64,000 nt of DNA from Candidatus Desulfofervidus auxilii (GTDB lineage: Bacteria > Desulfobacterota > Desulfofervidia > Desulfofervidales > Desulfofervidaceae). This document shows positions 17,494 through 26,756 of this stretch, in pieces. Position numbers and translations under genes: made by a program. The stretch lies in assembly GCA_030262725.1 (NCBI GenBank), contig JAJSZS010000002.1:62001-126000 (forward strand), given 5' to 3'. The first letter of the stretch is position 1; every line of letters begins with the position of its first letter. The notes beneath the pieces are model-generated. The model did not search any database and was not told where the DNA came from. It worked only from the letters and a program-made list of their open reading frames with translations.

Positions 17494-17545
17494 TTTTCCC
17501 TCCTTAAAAACTTATTTTTCTAAAATAATCGCAAAAATCATTGTT

Positions 17546-17574
17546 TTTCTAACACATAATCTATACTTTGTCAA
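17546..17574 (-). promoter_or_regulatory. ppaC promoter
   Basis: On the minus strand TTGACA (17574-17569), 17 bases, TAGAAA (17551-17546). It lies about 50 bases upstream of the ppaC ATG with a good ribosome binding site in between. Confidence 0.7.
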
Positions 17575-17662
17575 GTATTTTTTAATCACAAAATCCGATT
17601 GATTTTTGTTAAAAGAAGACATTTGGAAGAAAAGGATGAATCCCTTTGGCATTTGTCCATTC

Positions 17663-17691
17663 TTGACACATTAGGGAAAATCCTTTAGTTT
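17663..17691 (+). promoter_or_regulatory. candidate fusA promoter with near-leaderless transcript
   Basis: TTGACA (17663-17668), 17 bases, TAGTTT (17686-17691), then the fusA ATG at 17701. Transcription would begin only a few bases before the start codon, and no Shine-Dalgarno sequence is visible. The -35 is perfect, the -10 weak. Confidence 0.45.
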
Positions 17692-17700
17692 CAAGATTTA

Positions 17701-19731
17701 ATGCGAGGTTATAATATAAAACGAGTACGCAATATTGGAATTATTGCCCATATTGATGCAGGTAAAACGACTATTTCTGAACGTATTCTATATTATACTG
17801 GCAAATCTCATAAAATAGGTGAAGTTCACGATGGTCAAGCTATCATGGATTGGATGCCTGAAGAAAAAGAAAGAGGCATTACTATTACTTCAGCTGTAAC
17901 AACCTGTTATTGGCGGAATCATGAGATTCATCTGATTGATACTCCTGGGCATGTAGATTTTACTATAGAAGTTGAGCGTTCTTTAAGGGTATTAGATGGA
18001 GCTATTGGTGTTTTTTGTGCAGTAGGTGGGGTAGAACCACAATCAGAAACAGTTTGGCATCAAGCTGATCGTTATCGTGTGCCAAAGATTGCCTTTGTTA
18101 ATAAAATGGATAGGATTGGTGCAGATTTTTTTGGCACTGTAAATCAAATGGTAGAAAAATTAGGAGCAAATCCTCTAATCCTTCAGCTCCCTCTTGGTAC
18201 AGAGCAAAATTTTAAAGGTGTGATTGACCTTTTACAGATGAAAGCCATTATTTGGCATGATGAAACTTTGGGTGCTACTTATGAAATGATAGAGATTCCG
18301 TCTGAATATGAAGAGATTGCCAAAAAGTATCGAGAAGAACTTTTAGAAAAAGTGGCAGATATAGATGAGCATATTATGGAACTCTATTTAAATGAAATTT
18401 CTATCTCTTTAAATGATTTAAAACAGGCTATCAGAAAAGCGACTTTAGAACTTAAACTTGTACCTGTATTATGTGGAGCTGCTTTAAAAAATCGAGGGAT
18501 TCAACCTCTATTGGATGCTATTGTAGATTATCTTCCTAGCCCTTTAGATATTCCTCCTATAAAGGGTGATAATGCTATTACAGGTAAGTCTGAAATGCGT
18601 CCTCCAGATGAAAAAGCTCCATTTTGTGCATTAGCTTTTAAAATCATGTTAGAACAGGGGAGGAAATTGACTTTAGTAAGAGTATATTCAGGGAAAATAA
18701 AAATAGGGGAAGAGGTATATAATCCAAGACAGAAGGTTACTGAACGAATTGCCCGTATATTTAGATTACATGCTGATAAAAAAGAAAGGATGGAAGAGGT
18801 AAAAGCTGGAGATATTGTTGCCTTTGCCGGTTTAAAACATGTTACTACAGGGGATACTTTATGTGATAAAAATCAACCTATTATTCTTGAACCTATGGAT
18901 TTTTATAAACCTGTAATTTCTATTGCTGTTGAGCCTAAAACTAAGGAAGATGCTGAAAAGGCTGTTTTTGGTTTAAATAAATTAGCTGAAGAAGACCCAA
19001 CTTTTCAAGTAAAAATTGATGAAGATACAGGTCAAACTATTATTTCAGGAATGGGTGAATTACATTTAGAAATTATTATTTCCCGTTTGAAAAGAGAATT
19101 CCATGCCTGCGTAAATACTGGCAAACCACAAGTAGTTTATAGGGAAACCATTACACAGGAAGCAATGGGTGAGAAGATTTTTAGAAAAGAGCTTGGAACA
19201 AATATTCATTTTGGTCATGTGAAAATTAAAGTAAGACCATTAGATCGTGGGATGGGAATTAAGTTTAAGCGTACTATTTCAGAAACAGAAATACCGTCTC
19301 ATTTTTGGCCTGCTATTGAAGAAGCTTTAGAAAACATTTTACATCAAGGAGTAATAGCTGGTTATCCTATGACAGATATAGAAGTGGAGCTTTGTGGAGG
19401 AAGTGTTGAAGAACATGCAACAGAATTGGGTTATCGAGTAGCTGCTTCTCAAGCATTAAAAGAAGCATGTGAGAAGGCAACACCAATTCTACTTGAACCT
19501 GTGATGAAACTTGAGGTAGTTTTACCTGATGAGTATTTGGGTGAAGTAATAGGTGATATTAATAGTCGTAAAGGATTAGTAGAAACTATTGAAAGGAAAG
19601 GGAAAGTAACAATTGTTACAGCGATTGTGCCATTATCTCAAATGTTTGGTTATTCTACAATTTTGCGTTCTTTGACACAAGGACGTGGCTCTTTCACTAT
19701 GCAATTTTCACACTTTGATAAAATAGAATAG
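17701..19731 (+). CDS. fusA: translation elongation factor G (second-type)
   Basis: EF-G moves tRNAs and mRNA through the ribosome after peptide bond formation. The 676 residues begin with the G1 motif AHIDAGKTT (16-24), followed by switch [10 protein letters not shown] and FVNKMDR. The domain II-V order is complete, ending in the [12 protein letters not shown] and [20 protein letters not shown] blocks. It stands outside a ribosomal protein operon and is somewhat short, which suggests an EF-G paralogue rather than the str-operon copy. The window cannot settle this. No ribosome binding site precedes the ATG. Confidence 0.92.
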   Translation: MRGYNIKRVRNIGIIAHIDAGKTTISERILYYTGKSHKIGEVHDGQAIMDWMPEEKERGITITSAVTTCYWRNHEIHLIDTPGHVDFTIEVERSLRVLDGAIGVFCAVGGVEPQSETVWHQADRYRVPKIAFVNKMDRIGADFFGTVNQMVEKLGANPLILQLPLGTEQNFKGVIDLLQMKAIIWHDETLGATYEMIEIPSEYEEIAKKYREELLEKVADIDEHIMELYLNEISISLNDLKQAIRKATLELKLVPVLCGAALKNRGIQPLLDAIVDYLPSPLDIPPIKGDNAITGKSEMRPPDEKAPFCALAFKIMLEQGRKLTLVRVYSGKIKIGEEVYNPRQKVTERIARIFRLHADKKERMEEVKAGDIVAFAGLKHVTTGDTLCDKNQPIILEPMDFYKPVISIAVEPKTKEDAEKAVFGLNKLAEEDPTFQVKIDEDTGQTIISGMGELHLEIIISRLKREFHACVNTGKPQVVYRETITQEAMGEKIFRKELGTNIHFGHVKIKVRPLDRGMGIKFKRTISETEIPSHFWPAIEEALENILHQGVIAGYPMTDIEVELCGGSVEEHATELGYRVAASQALKEACEKATPILLEPVMKLEVVLPDEYLGEVIGDINSRKGLVETIERKGKVTIVTAIVPLSQMFGYSTILRSLTQGRGSFTMQFSHFDKIE

Positions 19732-19761
19732 TTGATTTATTTTTCTGAAAGTTGTAATAAT
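19732..19761 (+). promoter_or_regulatory. candidate gatB promoter with near-leaderless transcript
   Basis: TTGATT (19732-19737) is followed by AATAAT (19756-19761; 18-base spacer). The gatB ATG is at 19769, so a transcript from here would start within a base or two of the ATG. The 37-base gap after fusA also allows read-through. Confidence 0.45.
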
Positions 19762-19768
19762 AGTCACC

Positions 19769-21202
19769 ATGAAATATGAAGCTATTATTGGACTTGAAGT
19801 CCATGCTCAACTTTTAACAGAAAGTAAAATTTTCTGTGCTTGTTCTACAGAATTTGGTTCACCACCCAATACTCATGTCTGCCCTATCTGTTTAGGCATG
19901 CCAGGAGTTTTACCAGTACTTAATAAGCGAGTAGTAGAATTTGCATTAAAGATGGCCTTGGCTACCCATTGTCGGATTAACCGTTACAGTGTATTTGCTC
20001 GTAAAAATTATTTTTACCCTGATTTACCGAAAGGCTACCAAATATCTCAATATGAACATCCTTTGGCTGAAGACGGTTGGGTGGAAATAGAAGTAAATGG
20101 AAAGAAAAAACGCATTGGTCTTATCCGTATACATATGGAAGAGGATGCAGGCAAACTTATTCATGACCCAATAAGACCTATAAGTTATGTAGATTTTAAC
20201 CGCACAGGTGTACCTTTAATTGAAATCGTTAGTAAACCAGACATCCGTACTCCAGAAGAAGCAGTAGCTTATCTTAAAAAGTTGCGTAATATTTTACGTT
20301 ATTTAGGTATTTGTGATGGGAATATGGAAGAAGGTAGTTTTCGCTGTGATGCCAATGTTTCAGTAAGACCATTTGGTAGTGAATCATTTGGGGTTAAAAC
20401 AGAATTAAAGAATATGAATTCATTTAAACATGTTCAAAGAGCATTAGCTTATGAAATTGAACGACAAATAACTATTTTAGAACAAGGAGGTGAGATTGTT
20501 CAAGAAACTCGGCTTTGGGATGAAACAAAAGGTGTTACTCGTTCTATGCGAGGTAAAGAGGAAGCTCATGACTATCGTTACTTCCCAGATCCAGATTTAG
20601 TCCCAATAATAATAGAAGAAAGTTGGATAAAAGAAATAGAAAAGGCATTACCAGAGCTTCCAGATGCCAAAAAGGAAAGATTTATGAAGGAATATGGCCT
20701 ACCACCTTATGATGCAGAAGTATTAACATCTGCTAAAGAATTAGCTGATTATTTTGAATCAGTTGTAAAGGAAAATGTAAATCCTAAAATGGCTAGCAAT
20801 TGGATTATGTCAGAGCTTTTAGGGAAATTGCATCAAGATAAAAAGGATATCACACAATGTCCGGTAAGTCCAAAGCATATGGCTGAATTAATCCAATTGA
20901 TAGAAAAAGGCACTATTAGTGGTAAAATTGGTAAAGCTGTTTTTGAAGAAATGTATAATACTGGAAAGTCACCACAAAAGATTGTTGAAGAAAAAGGATT
21001 AATGCAAATTACTGATGAAAATATTTTAAGGAAATTAGCAGAAGAAATTATTGCTGCCAATCCAAAACAGGTAGAAATGTATCGTGCAGGTAAGGAGAAG
21101 ATTCTTGGTTTCTTTATAGGAGAAATGATGAAAAAAACGAAAGGGAGAGCCAATCCTCAACTGGCTAATAGGATCTTTAAAGAGTTATTGCAAAGTAGTT
21201 GA
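19769..21202 (+). CDS. gatB: Asp-tRNA(Asn)/Glu-tRNA(Gln) amidotransferase subunit B
   Basis: GatB is the kinase subunit of GatCAB, which converts Glu-tRNA(Gln) and Asp-tRNA(Asn) to the amides. The 477 residues start with the family signature [18 protein letters not shown]. Zinc-binding Cys are at CSTEFG and [10 protein letters not shown]. The [12 protein letters not shown] and [13 protein letters not shown] blocks and a C-terminal YqeY-like domain ending in GRANPQ are present. The gltX gene in this window makes the mischarged Glu-tRNA it needs. No Shine-Dalgarno is seen. gatA and gatC are elsewhere. Confidence 0.96.
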   Translation: MKYEAIIGLEVHAQLLTESKIFCACSTEFGSPPNTHVCPICLGMPGVLPVLNKRVVEFALKMALATHCRINRYSVFARKNYFYPDLPKGYQISQYEHPLAEDGWVEIEVNGKKKRIGLIRIHMEEDAGKLIHDPIRPISYVDFNRTGVPLIEIVSKPDIRTPEEAVAYLKKLRNILRYLGICDGNMEEGSFRCDANVSVRPFGSESFGVKTELKNMNSFKHVQRALAYEIERQITILEQGGEIVQETRLWDETKGVTRSMRGKEEAHDYRYFPDPDLVPIIIEESWIKEIEKALPELPDAKKERFMKEYGLPPYDAEVLTSAKELADYFESVVKENVNPKMASNWIMSELLGKLHQDKKDITQCPVSPKHMAELIQLIEKGTISGKIGKAVFEEMYNTGKSPQKIVEEKGLMQITDENILRKLAEEIIAANPKQVEMYRAGKEKILGFFIGEMMKKTKGRANPQLANRIFKELLQSS

Positions 21203-21246
21203 CGGAAATAGAGATTTTTGTTATCAAAGGGCACTAAAAGTAAAAA

Positions 21247-21393
21247 ATGGGAAGACATAAAAAAATTGAACGGCGCCGAGAGATAGAAAGGCGAAGGAGG
21301 AGGCGTTTAAAAAGACTAAAATTAAGAGCCAAAGGGCTCTTACCACCTCCGGAGCCACAGGTAAAAAAAGAAACAAGTAAGGAGGAGTCATAA
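21247..21393 (+). CDS. small Arg-rich basic protein before rpmH
   Basis: A 48-residue frame between gatB and rpmH encodes a protein with 20 Lys or Arg residues. A helical run of Arg (REIERRRRRRLKRLKLRAKG, 11-30) is followed by a Pro-rich, acidic tail (LLPPPEPQ, then KEE). It resembles small basic DUF6800-like proteins in composition, but I cannot confirm that. It ends six bases before the rpmH ATG and its last codons contain the AAGGAGGAG that could serve rpmH. It is probably real because of this packing and its strong composition. An RNA- or ribosome-binding role is a guess. Confidence 0.6.
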   Translation: MGRHKKIERRREIERRRRRRLKRLKLRAKGLLPPPEPQVKKETSKEES

Positions 21394-21399
21394 AAGAGG

Positions 21400-21540
21400 A
21401 TGAAAAGGACTTACCAGCCACACATTAAGAGGGGCAAGAGGGTGCATGGATTTCGGGCCAGGATGAAGACAAAAGCTGGTCGTAAGATTTTAAAACGGCG
21501 CCGGGCAAAAGGGAGAAAAAGACTTACAGTTTTTAGTTAA
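21400..21540 (+). CDS. rpmH: 50S ribosomal protein L34
   Basis: A 46-residue bL34: [18 protein letters not shown], a middle with [22 protein letters not shown], ending TVFS. The sequence is diagnostic. It sits in the conserved rpmH-rnpA-yidD-yidC-jag order, five bases before rnpA. Confidence 0.97.
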   Translation: MKRTYQPHIKRGKRVHGFRARMKTKAGRKILKRRRAKGRKRLTVFS

Positions 21541-21545
21541 AATGC

Positions 21546-21890
21546 ATGAAATTATTTGGGTTTTCCAAAAGGGAACGTATTCGGCGCCAAAAAGAATTCC
21601 TGGCTGTTTTAAAGAAAGGAAAGAAGTGGCAAACTTCCCATTTTGTGATTTTTTTAAAGCCCAATACTCAATCATGTACGAGATTAGGTATTAGAGTAGG
21701 ACGTGATGTAGGGAAGGCAGTGAAAAGAAACCGAATAAAACGATTGATACGAGAATTTTTTCGGTTACACAAATACGAATTACCAGTTGGACATGATGTG
21801 GTAATTATGGTAAAAAAAGATGCAACTTCTTTAAGTTACCATCAAGTATGTAAAGAATTATCTCAAGTTTTATGTCAGAGAAAAAGATGA
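21546..21890 (+). CDS. rnpA: ribonuclease P protein component
   Basis: RnpA helps the RNase P RNA bind pre-tRNA leaders. The 114-residue protein carries the family's RNA-binding signature [17 protein letters not shown] and the earlier FVIFLKPN and [11 protein letters not shown] segments. It follows rpmH by five bases. Its TGA overlaps the preferred yidD start (ATGA). Confidence 0.95.
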   Translation: MKLFGFSKRERIRRQKEFLAVLKKGKKWQTSHFVIFLKPNTQSCTRLGIRVGRDVGKAVKRNRIKRLIREFFRLHKYELPVGHDVVIMVKKDATSLSYHQVCKELSQVLCQRKR

Positions 21891-22096
21891 AAGTATTTAT
21901 CATTTTTTTGATAAAGCTTTATCAAAAAATATTTTCTCCTTTTATCCCATCCTCTTGCCGTTTTTATCCCTCCTGCTCAAATTATGCTATAGAGGCCATT
22001 AATCGCTATGGCCTCTTAAAAGGAGGGTTAAAAACGCTCTTACGTGTGGCTAGGTGTCATCCTTTTCATCCTGGTGGATATGATCCTGTAAAATAA
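21887..22096 (+). CDS. yidD: membrane protein insertion efficiency factor YidD
   Basis: YidD is a small membrane-associated protein that assists YidC-dependent insertion. The 69 residues contain the family core [20 protein letters not shown] and [20 protein letters not shown], then [15 protein letters not shown] choose ATG 21887, which overlaps the rnpA stop, since the family starts there; ATG 21872 would add five residues. It precedes yidC by 18 bases. Confidence 0.94.
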   Translation: MKVFIIFLIKLYQKIFSPFIPSSCRFYPSCSNYAIEAINRYGLLKGGLKTLLRVARCHPFHPGGYDPVK

Positions 22097-22114
22097 AATT
22101 TGTTTGGAGAAGAT

Positions 22115-23704
22115 ATGGCTTATCGAGCGCTTTTAGCATTTGTGCTTTCTTTATTGGTGATTGTTATTTTTAATTATTTCTTTGCTCCTAAACCTCCTGT
22201 TAAAAAAACATTAGAAATAGCAAAGTCTGTTGAGAAAAAAGAAGTAAAGCAAATAAAAGAAATCAAAAAAGAAGCACTTATTTATCCAGAGGAGAAAGCT
22301 AAAGGATTAGGAAGAGAGATTATAGTTTCTACACCACTTTATAAAGTAATTTTTTGTGAAAGAGGAGCAAGAATAAAGGGATTTATACTTAAGAAATATC
22401 GTCAAACTGTTGATCCATCTTCTTCACCTCAAGAAATCATTTTTAGCAAAGCTCCATATTTACCTTTAGGAATACGTTTCTTACAACAAAAGATCTCTTT
22501 AAATAACTTGTTATTTAAAGCAAATAAAATTCATTTAAATGTATCAAAAAAACCTCAAACTTTAAACTTTGTAGCAGAATTAAATGGATTAAATGTTCAG
22601 AAACAATTTGTATTTTATCCAGATGATTATCGCATTGATTTTTATTTAAAATTTTTAAATAAAAGCAACAAACCATTTCAAGACAATGTCTCTATAATAT
22701 TAGCAAATCAATGGTTAAATAAAACAAAATATGGCTTTTATGGTGGAGTTGCCTTTATAAATAAAAAGTTTGAAGAGATAAAGATGAAAAAAATAAAGGG
22801 GGAGGTGATAAAGACAGGAGAACTTCTTTGGGCAGGTTTAAGTGATAAGTATTTTACAACACTTATTATTAATCCTGAAGAAAAAAAAGGCACTTTTATT
22901 CTTCAGAAAAAAAAGGACACTTTACTAGGAGAATTGATAATACCACCGATAGAAATAAAACCTAATGAAGAAAAAACAATTTCTTTTTTGCTTTATTTTG
23001 GGCCAAAGGAGATAAAAAGGCTTAAAAAATTAGGGTTTCATCTGGATAATGTGGTTCAATTTGGTTTTTTTGCTCCATTAGTTAAAATATTATTATATGC
23101 ACTTAATTGGTTTTATAAATTTACTCACAATTATGGTATAGCTATCATTTTGCTCACTATTGTTATAAAAATTCTCTTTTGGCCTCTTACTCACAAAAGT
23201 TTTAAATCTATGCAAGACTTACAAAAGTTGCAGCCCCATATTGCTAGAATTAGAAAACAATACAAAGATGATAAAGAGGCGTTAAATAGAGAATTGATGA
23301 ATCTTTATCGCACTTATAAAGTGAATCCTTTTGGAGGATGTCTTCCTATTTTTCTACAAATCCCAGTATTTTTTGCATTATATAAGCTTCTCTTACATGC
23401 TATTGAATTAAGGCATGCTCCATTTATTACTTATTTGCCATTTACTAAAAAAATCTGGTTAGCAGATCTTTCAGCTAAAGATCCATATTATATTACACCT
23501 ATTTTAATGGGTATTTCAATGGTTGTACAACAAAAGATGACGCCAAGTAGTTTAGATCCAAAACAGTCAAAATTCATGTTGCTTGTACCTATATTTTTCA
23601 CTTTCCTTTTCTTGAATTTTCCTTCAGGTTTAGTGCTTTATTGGTTAGTGAACAATATTCTTTCCATCATTCAACAATTTTACATTAACCGAAAAATTAA
23701 ATGA
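22115..23704 (+). CDS. yidC: membrane protein insertase YidC
   Basis: YidC inserts and folds inner-membrane proteins. The 529 residues have an N-terminal transmembrane helix (about 5-22), a large periplasmic beta domain (about 55-320) and the conserved core of five helices from about 340 on. Family segments include YGIAIILLTIVIKI, PFGGCLPIFLQIPVFFALY and FLNFPSGLVLYWLVNN. The periplasmic domain marks it as the Gram-negative type. I start at ATG 22115 with GGAGAAG upstream, not the in-frame TTG at 22100. Its stop overlaps the codons before jag. Confidence 0.95.
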   Translation: MAYRALLAFVLSLLVIVIFNYFFAPKPPVKKTLEIAKSVEKKEVKQIKEIKKEALIYPEEKAKGLGREIIVSTPLYKVIFCERGARIKGFILKKYRQTVDPSSSPQEIIFSKAPYLPLGIRFLQQKISLNNLLFKANKIHLNVSKKPQTLNFVAELNGLNVQKQFVFYPDDYRIDFYLKFLNKSNKPFQDNVSIILANQWLNKTKYGFYGGVAFINKKFEEIKMKKIKGEVIKTGELLWAGLSDKYFTTLIINPEEKKGTFILQKKKDTLLGELIIPPIEIKPNEEKTISFLLYFGPKEIKRLKKLGFHLDNVVQFGFFAPLVKILLYALNWFYKFTHNYGIAIILLTIVIKILFWPLTHKSFKSMQDLQKLQPHIARIRKQYKDDKEALNRELMNLYRTYKVNPFGGCLPIFLQIPVFFALYKLLLHAIELRHAPFITYLPFTKKIWLADLSAKDPYYITPILMGISMVVQQKMTPSSLDPKQSKFMLLVPIFFTFLFLNFPSGLVLYWLVNNILSIIQQFYINRKIK

Positions 23705-23715
23705 TGGAGGCAGCG

Positions 23716-24393
23716 ATGGAAACCTATGAATTTGAAGGAAAAACAGTAGAGGATGCCATTAATAAAGCATGTGAAACTTTAAAAGTTAAAAGAGAAGATT
23801 TGGAAATAGAGGTTATTTCTGAAGGGAAAGCTGGCATTTTTGGATTAGTAGGGTTAAAAAAAGCTAAAATCAAAGTAAACTTTAAAAAGACTAAAGAAAA
23901 GGCAATCGAACTTGCTCGTGAAATGCTTGAAAAATTGTTATCCTATTTTCCAATGCCTACAAAAATTGAAACAGAAATAACTGAAAAAGAAGTTAGATTT
24001 AACATTATTGGAGATGGTTCAGGAATATTGATTGGAAAGCAGGGACAAACACTTTCTGAACTTGAACATCTTTTCCAAAAAATGGTACAAAAACAATGGA
24101 AGGGTGTATTGCCTGTAAGAATTGTATTAGATGCAGAGGGGTATCGCAAAAGACGAGTAAATAGTTTGATAGAATTAGCTAAAAAACTTGCAGCAAGAGT
24201 AAAGAAAACAGGAAAAGTATTTTCCACTTCTCCTTTACCTGCTTCAGAAAGAAAGATTATTCATTTAACATTACAAAAAGATAAACAAGTAAAAACAGAA
24301 AGTGTAGGAGAAGGAGAATTAAAGCGAGTCAATATTATTCCATTGCAACGGAAGCATACTAGATGGCAGCCACAACAAACGAATAAGAGCTAA
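23716..24393 (+). CDS. jag: RNA-binding protein Jag/KhpB
   Basis: Jag (KhpB) is an RNA-binding protein linked to cell shape and division. The 225 residues comprise the Jag_N domain (about 1-50, EFEGKTVEDAINKACETLKV and GIFGLVG), a KH domain (about 75-145, with IGKQGQTL) and an R3H domain (about 150-210). The start at ATG 23716 has GGAGG five bases upstream. The gene usually next in this cluster (mnmE) is not here; a convergent gene overlaps the jag stop by four bases. Confidence 0.92.
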   Translation: METYEFEGKTVEDAINKACETLKVKREDLEIEVISEGKAGIFGLVGLKKAKIKVNFKKTKEKAIELAREMLEKLLSYFPMPTKIETEITEKEVRFNIIGDGSGILIGKQGQTLSELEHLFQKMVQKQWKGVLPVRIVLDAEGYRKRRVNSLIELAKKLAARVKKTGKVFSTSPLPASERKIIHLTLQKDKQVKTESVGEGELKRVNIIPLQRKHTRWQPQQTNKS

Positions 24394-24686
24394 AGTTTTT
24401 TTAATACAGATTGAACTTTATCTTCTATAGTTGCAGTTTTGTCACGGCGGTCGTCTATTTTTATAAAGGTAACAACACGCTTGATCTCATTTTTGAAACA
24501 AGCTTCATGCATTTGGCGTATAATTGATAAAATTACATCTAAATCTCCTTCAATAACAGTACCCATAGGTGTAATTTCATATTTTAAACCACTTTTTTTC
24601 AATACTTCAAGACTAGCTACAACATAATCGCCTACACTAGGAGTGGATGTTCCCAAAGGGATAACGCTAACTTCAACAATTGCCAT
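24390..24686 (-). CDS. MTH1187-family thiamine-binding-like protein
   Basis: A 98-residue ferredoxin-like protein of the MTH1187/YkoF group: VEVSVIPLGTSTPSVGDYVV, then GLKYEITPMGTVIEGDLD, then RVVTFIKIDDRRDK. Family members bind thiamine or related small ligands; the role is not known here. It is convergent with jag (4-base overlap) and lies nine bases from the HhH glycosylase gene, so it probably ends the gltX run. Confidence 0.88.
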   Translation of the reverse strand: MAIVEVSVIPLGTSTPSVGDYVVASLEVLKKSGLKYEITPMGTVIEGDLDVILSIIRQMHEACFKNEIKRVVTFIKIDDRRDKTATIEDKVQSVLKKL

Positions 24687-24694
24687 TTTTTACC

Positions 24695-25363
24695 TCACTC
24701 AAAATTTTTTAAAGGACATTTTTTACAAATAGGCTTTGGACGACAATAATTTTTCCCAAGTGCAACAAAAAGGGCATGGTATTCATTAAATAATGCTTCA
24801 TCTTCTGGTAAATGATTTATAAAAAAAGCCCTTATCTCTTCATAATCATATTCTTCTGGTATAAGATTATGTCGAGATAAAATTCTTTTTGTATAAGTAT
24901 CTACAACAAAGGTAGGTTTTTTGCCTGCATAAAGAAGGATACTATCTGCTGTTTCAGGACCAATGCCTGGAATTTTAAGAAGTTTTTGTCGAATTTTTTC
25001 TACATCTTCTTTAAACATTTTTTCTAAGCTTCCTTCATATTCTTCAAAAAGAAATTTAAGAAAGTTTTTTAAACGTTTGGCTTTAATATTAAAAAATCCA
25101 GCTGGACGAATGAGCTCTTTTAGATAAGAATAAGGTAATTCAAAAAGTGCTTTTGGTGTCAATACATTTGCTTTTTTCAAATTATTAATAGCTTTTTCAA
25201 CATTTTTCCAATTAGTATTTTGAGTAAGAATAGCTCCAACAATAATTTCAAATGGTGTTTCTCCTGGCCACCAATGTTGAGGCCCAAATGTGTTATAAAG
25301 AATATGAAAAATTTCCATAAGTTTTTGACCAATAAAAGTGGTTGGAAATCCTTTATAATTCAT
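24695..25363 (-). CDS. endonuclease III-related HhH-GPD DNA glycosylase
   Basis: A 222-residue HhH-GPD base-excision glycosylase. The family shape is clear: IIVGAILTQNTNWKNVEKAI, the helix-hairpin-helix IPGIGPETADSIL and the catalytic Asp in FVVDTYTKRILSRH. Endonuclease III has a Lys in the hairpin (GxGxKTA); here it is Glu, so a monofunctional glycosylase of the MagIII type is more likely. The C-terminal Fe-S loop has Cys in YCRPKPICKKCPL but the fourth Cys is absent: the protein ends seven residues after the third. It overlaps gltX by 11 bases. Substrate unknown, alkylated purines possible. Confidence 0.82.
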   Translation of the reverse strand: MNYKGFPTTFIGQKLMEIFHILYNTFGPQHWWPGETPFEIIVGAILTQNTNWKNVEKAINNLKKANVLTPKALFELPYSYLKELIRPAGFFNIKAKRLKNFLKFLFEEYEGSLEKMFKEDVEKIRQKLLKIPGIGPETADSILLYAGKKPTFVVDTYTKRILSRHNLIPEEYDYEEIRAFFINHLPEDEALFNEYHALFVALGKNYCRPKPICKKCPLKNFE

Positions 25364-26756
25364 ATTGCTTATTTAAAAGATTAATTCCTTTTTTCAACCT
25401 CTCTATTACTCTTTCCTTTCCTAGTACTACCATTATTTCAAATAAACCAGGGCTAACTGTACGTCCAGTTAAAGAGACCCTGATTGCCTGTGCAAAATTT
25501 CTTGGTTTTAATCCATACTTTTCTTGAATATTCCTAAATGTTTTTTCTAATTTTAATTCATCTAATACAGGCATCTCTATAATAGCACTTAACATCTCTT
25601 CTAAAGCAGGTTTTATTTCTGGTATTAAAAATTTTTCCACTGCCTTAGAATCATATTTGGGTTCTGGTAGGAAATAAAAATCTGCCATTTCTGCCATTTC
25701 TTCTAATGTTTTTGCCCTTGTATTTAAAGTCCTTACTACTTTTATAACATAATCTTTAGGAGTAGGAGGATAATTCTTTTTATTCAAAAAAGGTATAAGA
25801 AGCTCAGCTAAATTTTCATCTTTTAATTCTTTAATATAATGAGCATTAAGCCAAAGGAGCTTTTCAAAATTAAATATTGCTGGTGATTTGCCTATCCGAG
25901 AAATGTCAAATTTTTCAATTAACTCCTCAAGACTAAAAATTTCTTGATCCCCATAAGACCAACCTAAACGTACTAAGAAATTTACTAATGCCTGTGGTAA
26001 AAAACCTTTTTCTCTATATTCCAAAATAGATGAAGCACCATGTCTTTTGCTCAATTTGCTTTTGTCTGGCCCTAAAATCATAGGAACATGAGCAAATTGA
26101 GGAGGTTTATAACCTAAGGCTTGATAAAGCTGTAATTGTTTTGGTGTATTATTAATATGGTCATCACCACGGATTACATGAGTAATACCCATTAATGCAT
26201 CATCTACAACAACGACGAAATTATAAGTAGGAGTACCATCACTACGTTGAATAATCCAGTCATCAAGCTCTGCATTGTTAAAGATAATTGGCCCATGAAT
26301 TAAATCATTTAATATTGTTTCTCCTACAAGATTGCTTTTAAAACGCACTACTGCCCCAGGCTTAGGTGGCAGATTTTTATAACGACAAGTGCCATCATAA
26401 CGGGGTTTTTTCCCTTGAGCCAATGCTTTTTGCCGCTTTCTTTCTAATTCCTCTGGTGAGCAATGACAATAATATGCCTTTCCTTCAGAAAGAAGACGTT
26501 CAATATGTTCTTTATAAATATTTAATCTTTCTGATTGAAAGTATGGCCCTTCATCCCAGTTAAGTCCAAGCCACTTTAAACCTTCTATGATATCTTCCAC
26601 ATATTCTTTTTTAGAACGAACCTTATCTGTATCCTCAATCCTTAAAATAAATTTTCCTTTATGATGACGGGCAAAAAGCCAATTAAATAATGCTGTTCTT
26701 GCTCCACCAATATGAAGATAACCTGTAGGACTAGGGGGAAAACGAGTTATAATCAT
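25353..26756 (-). CDS. gltX: glutamyl-tRNA synthetase
   Basis: GltX charges tRNA(Glu), and probably tRNA(Gln) for GatCAB. The 467-residue class I enzyme has the HIGH-type motif PSPTGYLHIGGARTALFNW at the start and the KMSKS-type KLSKRHGAS about residue 240. A Cys-rich insert (YYCHCSPEELERKRQ, then DGTCRY) is near 110-140. Memo is coupled upstream (ATGA overlap at 26753-26756) and the glycosylase overlaps downstream by 11 bases. Confidence 0.96.
   Translation of the reverse strand: MIITRFPPSPTGYLHIGGARTALFNWLFARHHKGKFILRIEDTDKVRSKKEYVEDIIEGLKWLGLNWDEGPYFQSERLNIYKEHIERLLSEGKAYYCHCSPEELERKRQKALAQGKKPRYDGTCRYKNLPPKPGAVVRFKSNLVGETILNDLIHGPIIFNNAELDDWIIQRSDGTPTYNFVVVVDDALMGITHVIRGDDHINNTPKQLQLYQALGYKPPQFAHVPMILGPDKSKLSKRHGASSILEYREKGFLPQALVNFLVRLGWSYGDQEIFSLEELIEKFDISRIGKSPAIFNFEKLLWLNAHYIKELKDENLAELLIPFLNKKNYPPTPKDYVIKVVRTLNTRAKTLEEMAEMADFYFLPEPKYDSKAVEKFLIPEIKPALEEMLSAIIEMPVLDELKLEKTFRNIQEKYGLKPRNFAQAIRVSLTGRTVSPGLFEIMVVLGKERVIERLKKGINLLNKQYEL

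Noticed and set aside
21224-21421. Minus-strand frame of 65 residues opposite the small basic protein and rpmH
   Set aside because: It mirrors Arg/Lys-rich codons on the other strand and overlaps rpmH; no independent support.
24690-24700. TGA at the end of the HhH glycosylase read as Sec to complete the Cys loop
   Set aside because: The frame beyond the TGA runs into the next gene without any matching sequence, and the spacing to the third Cys does not fit.
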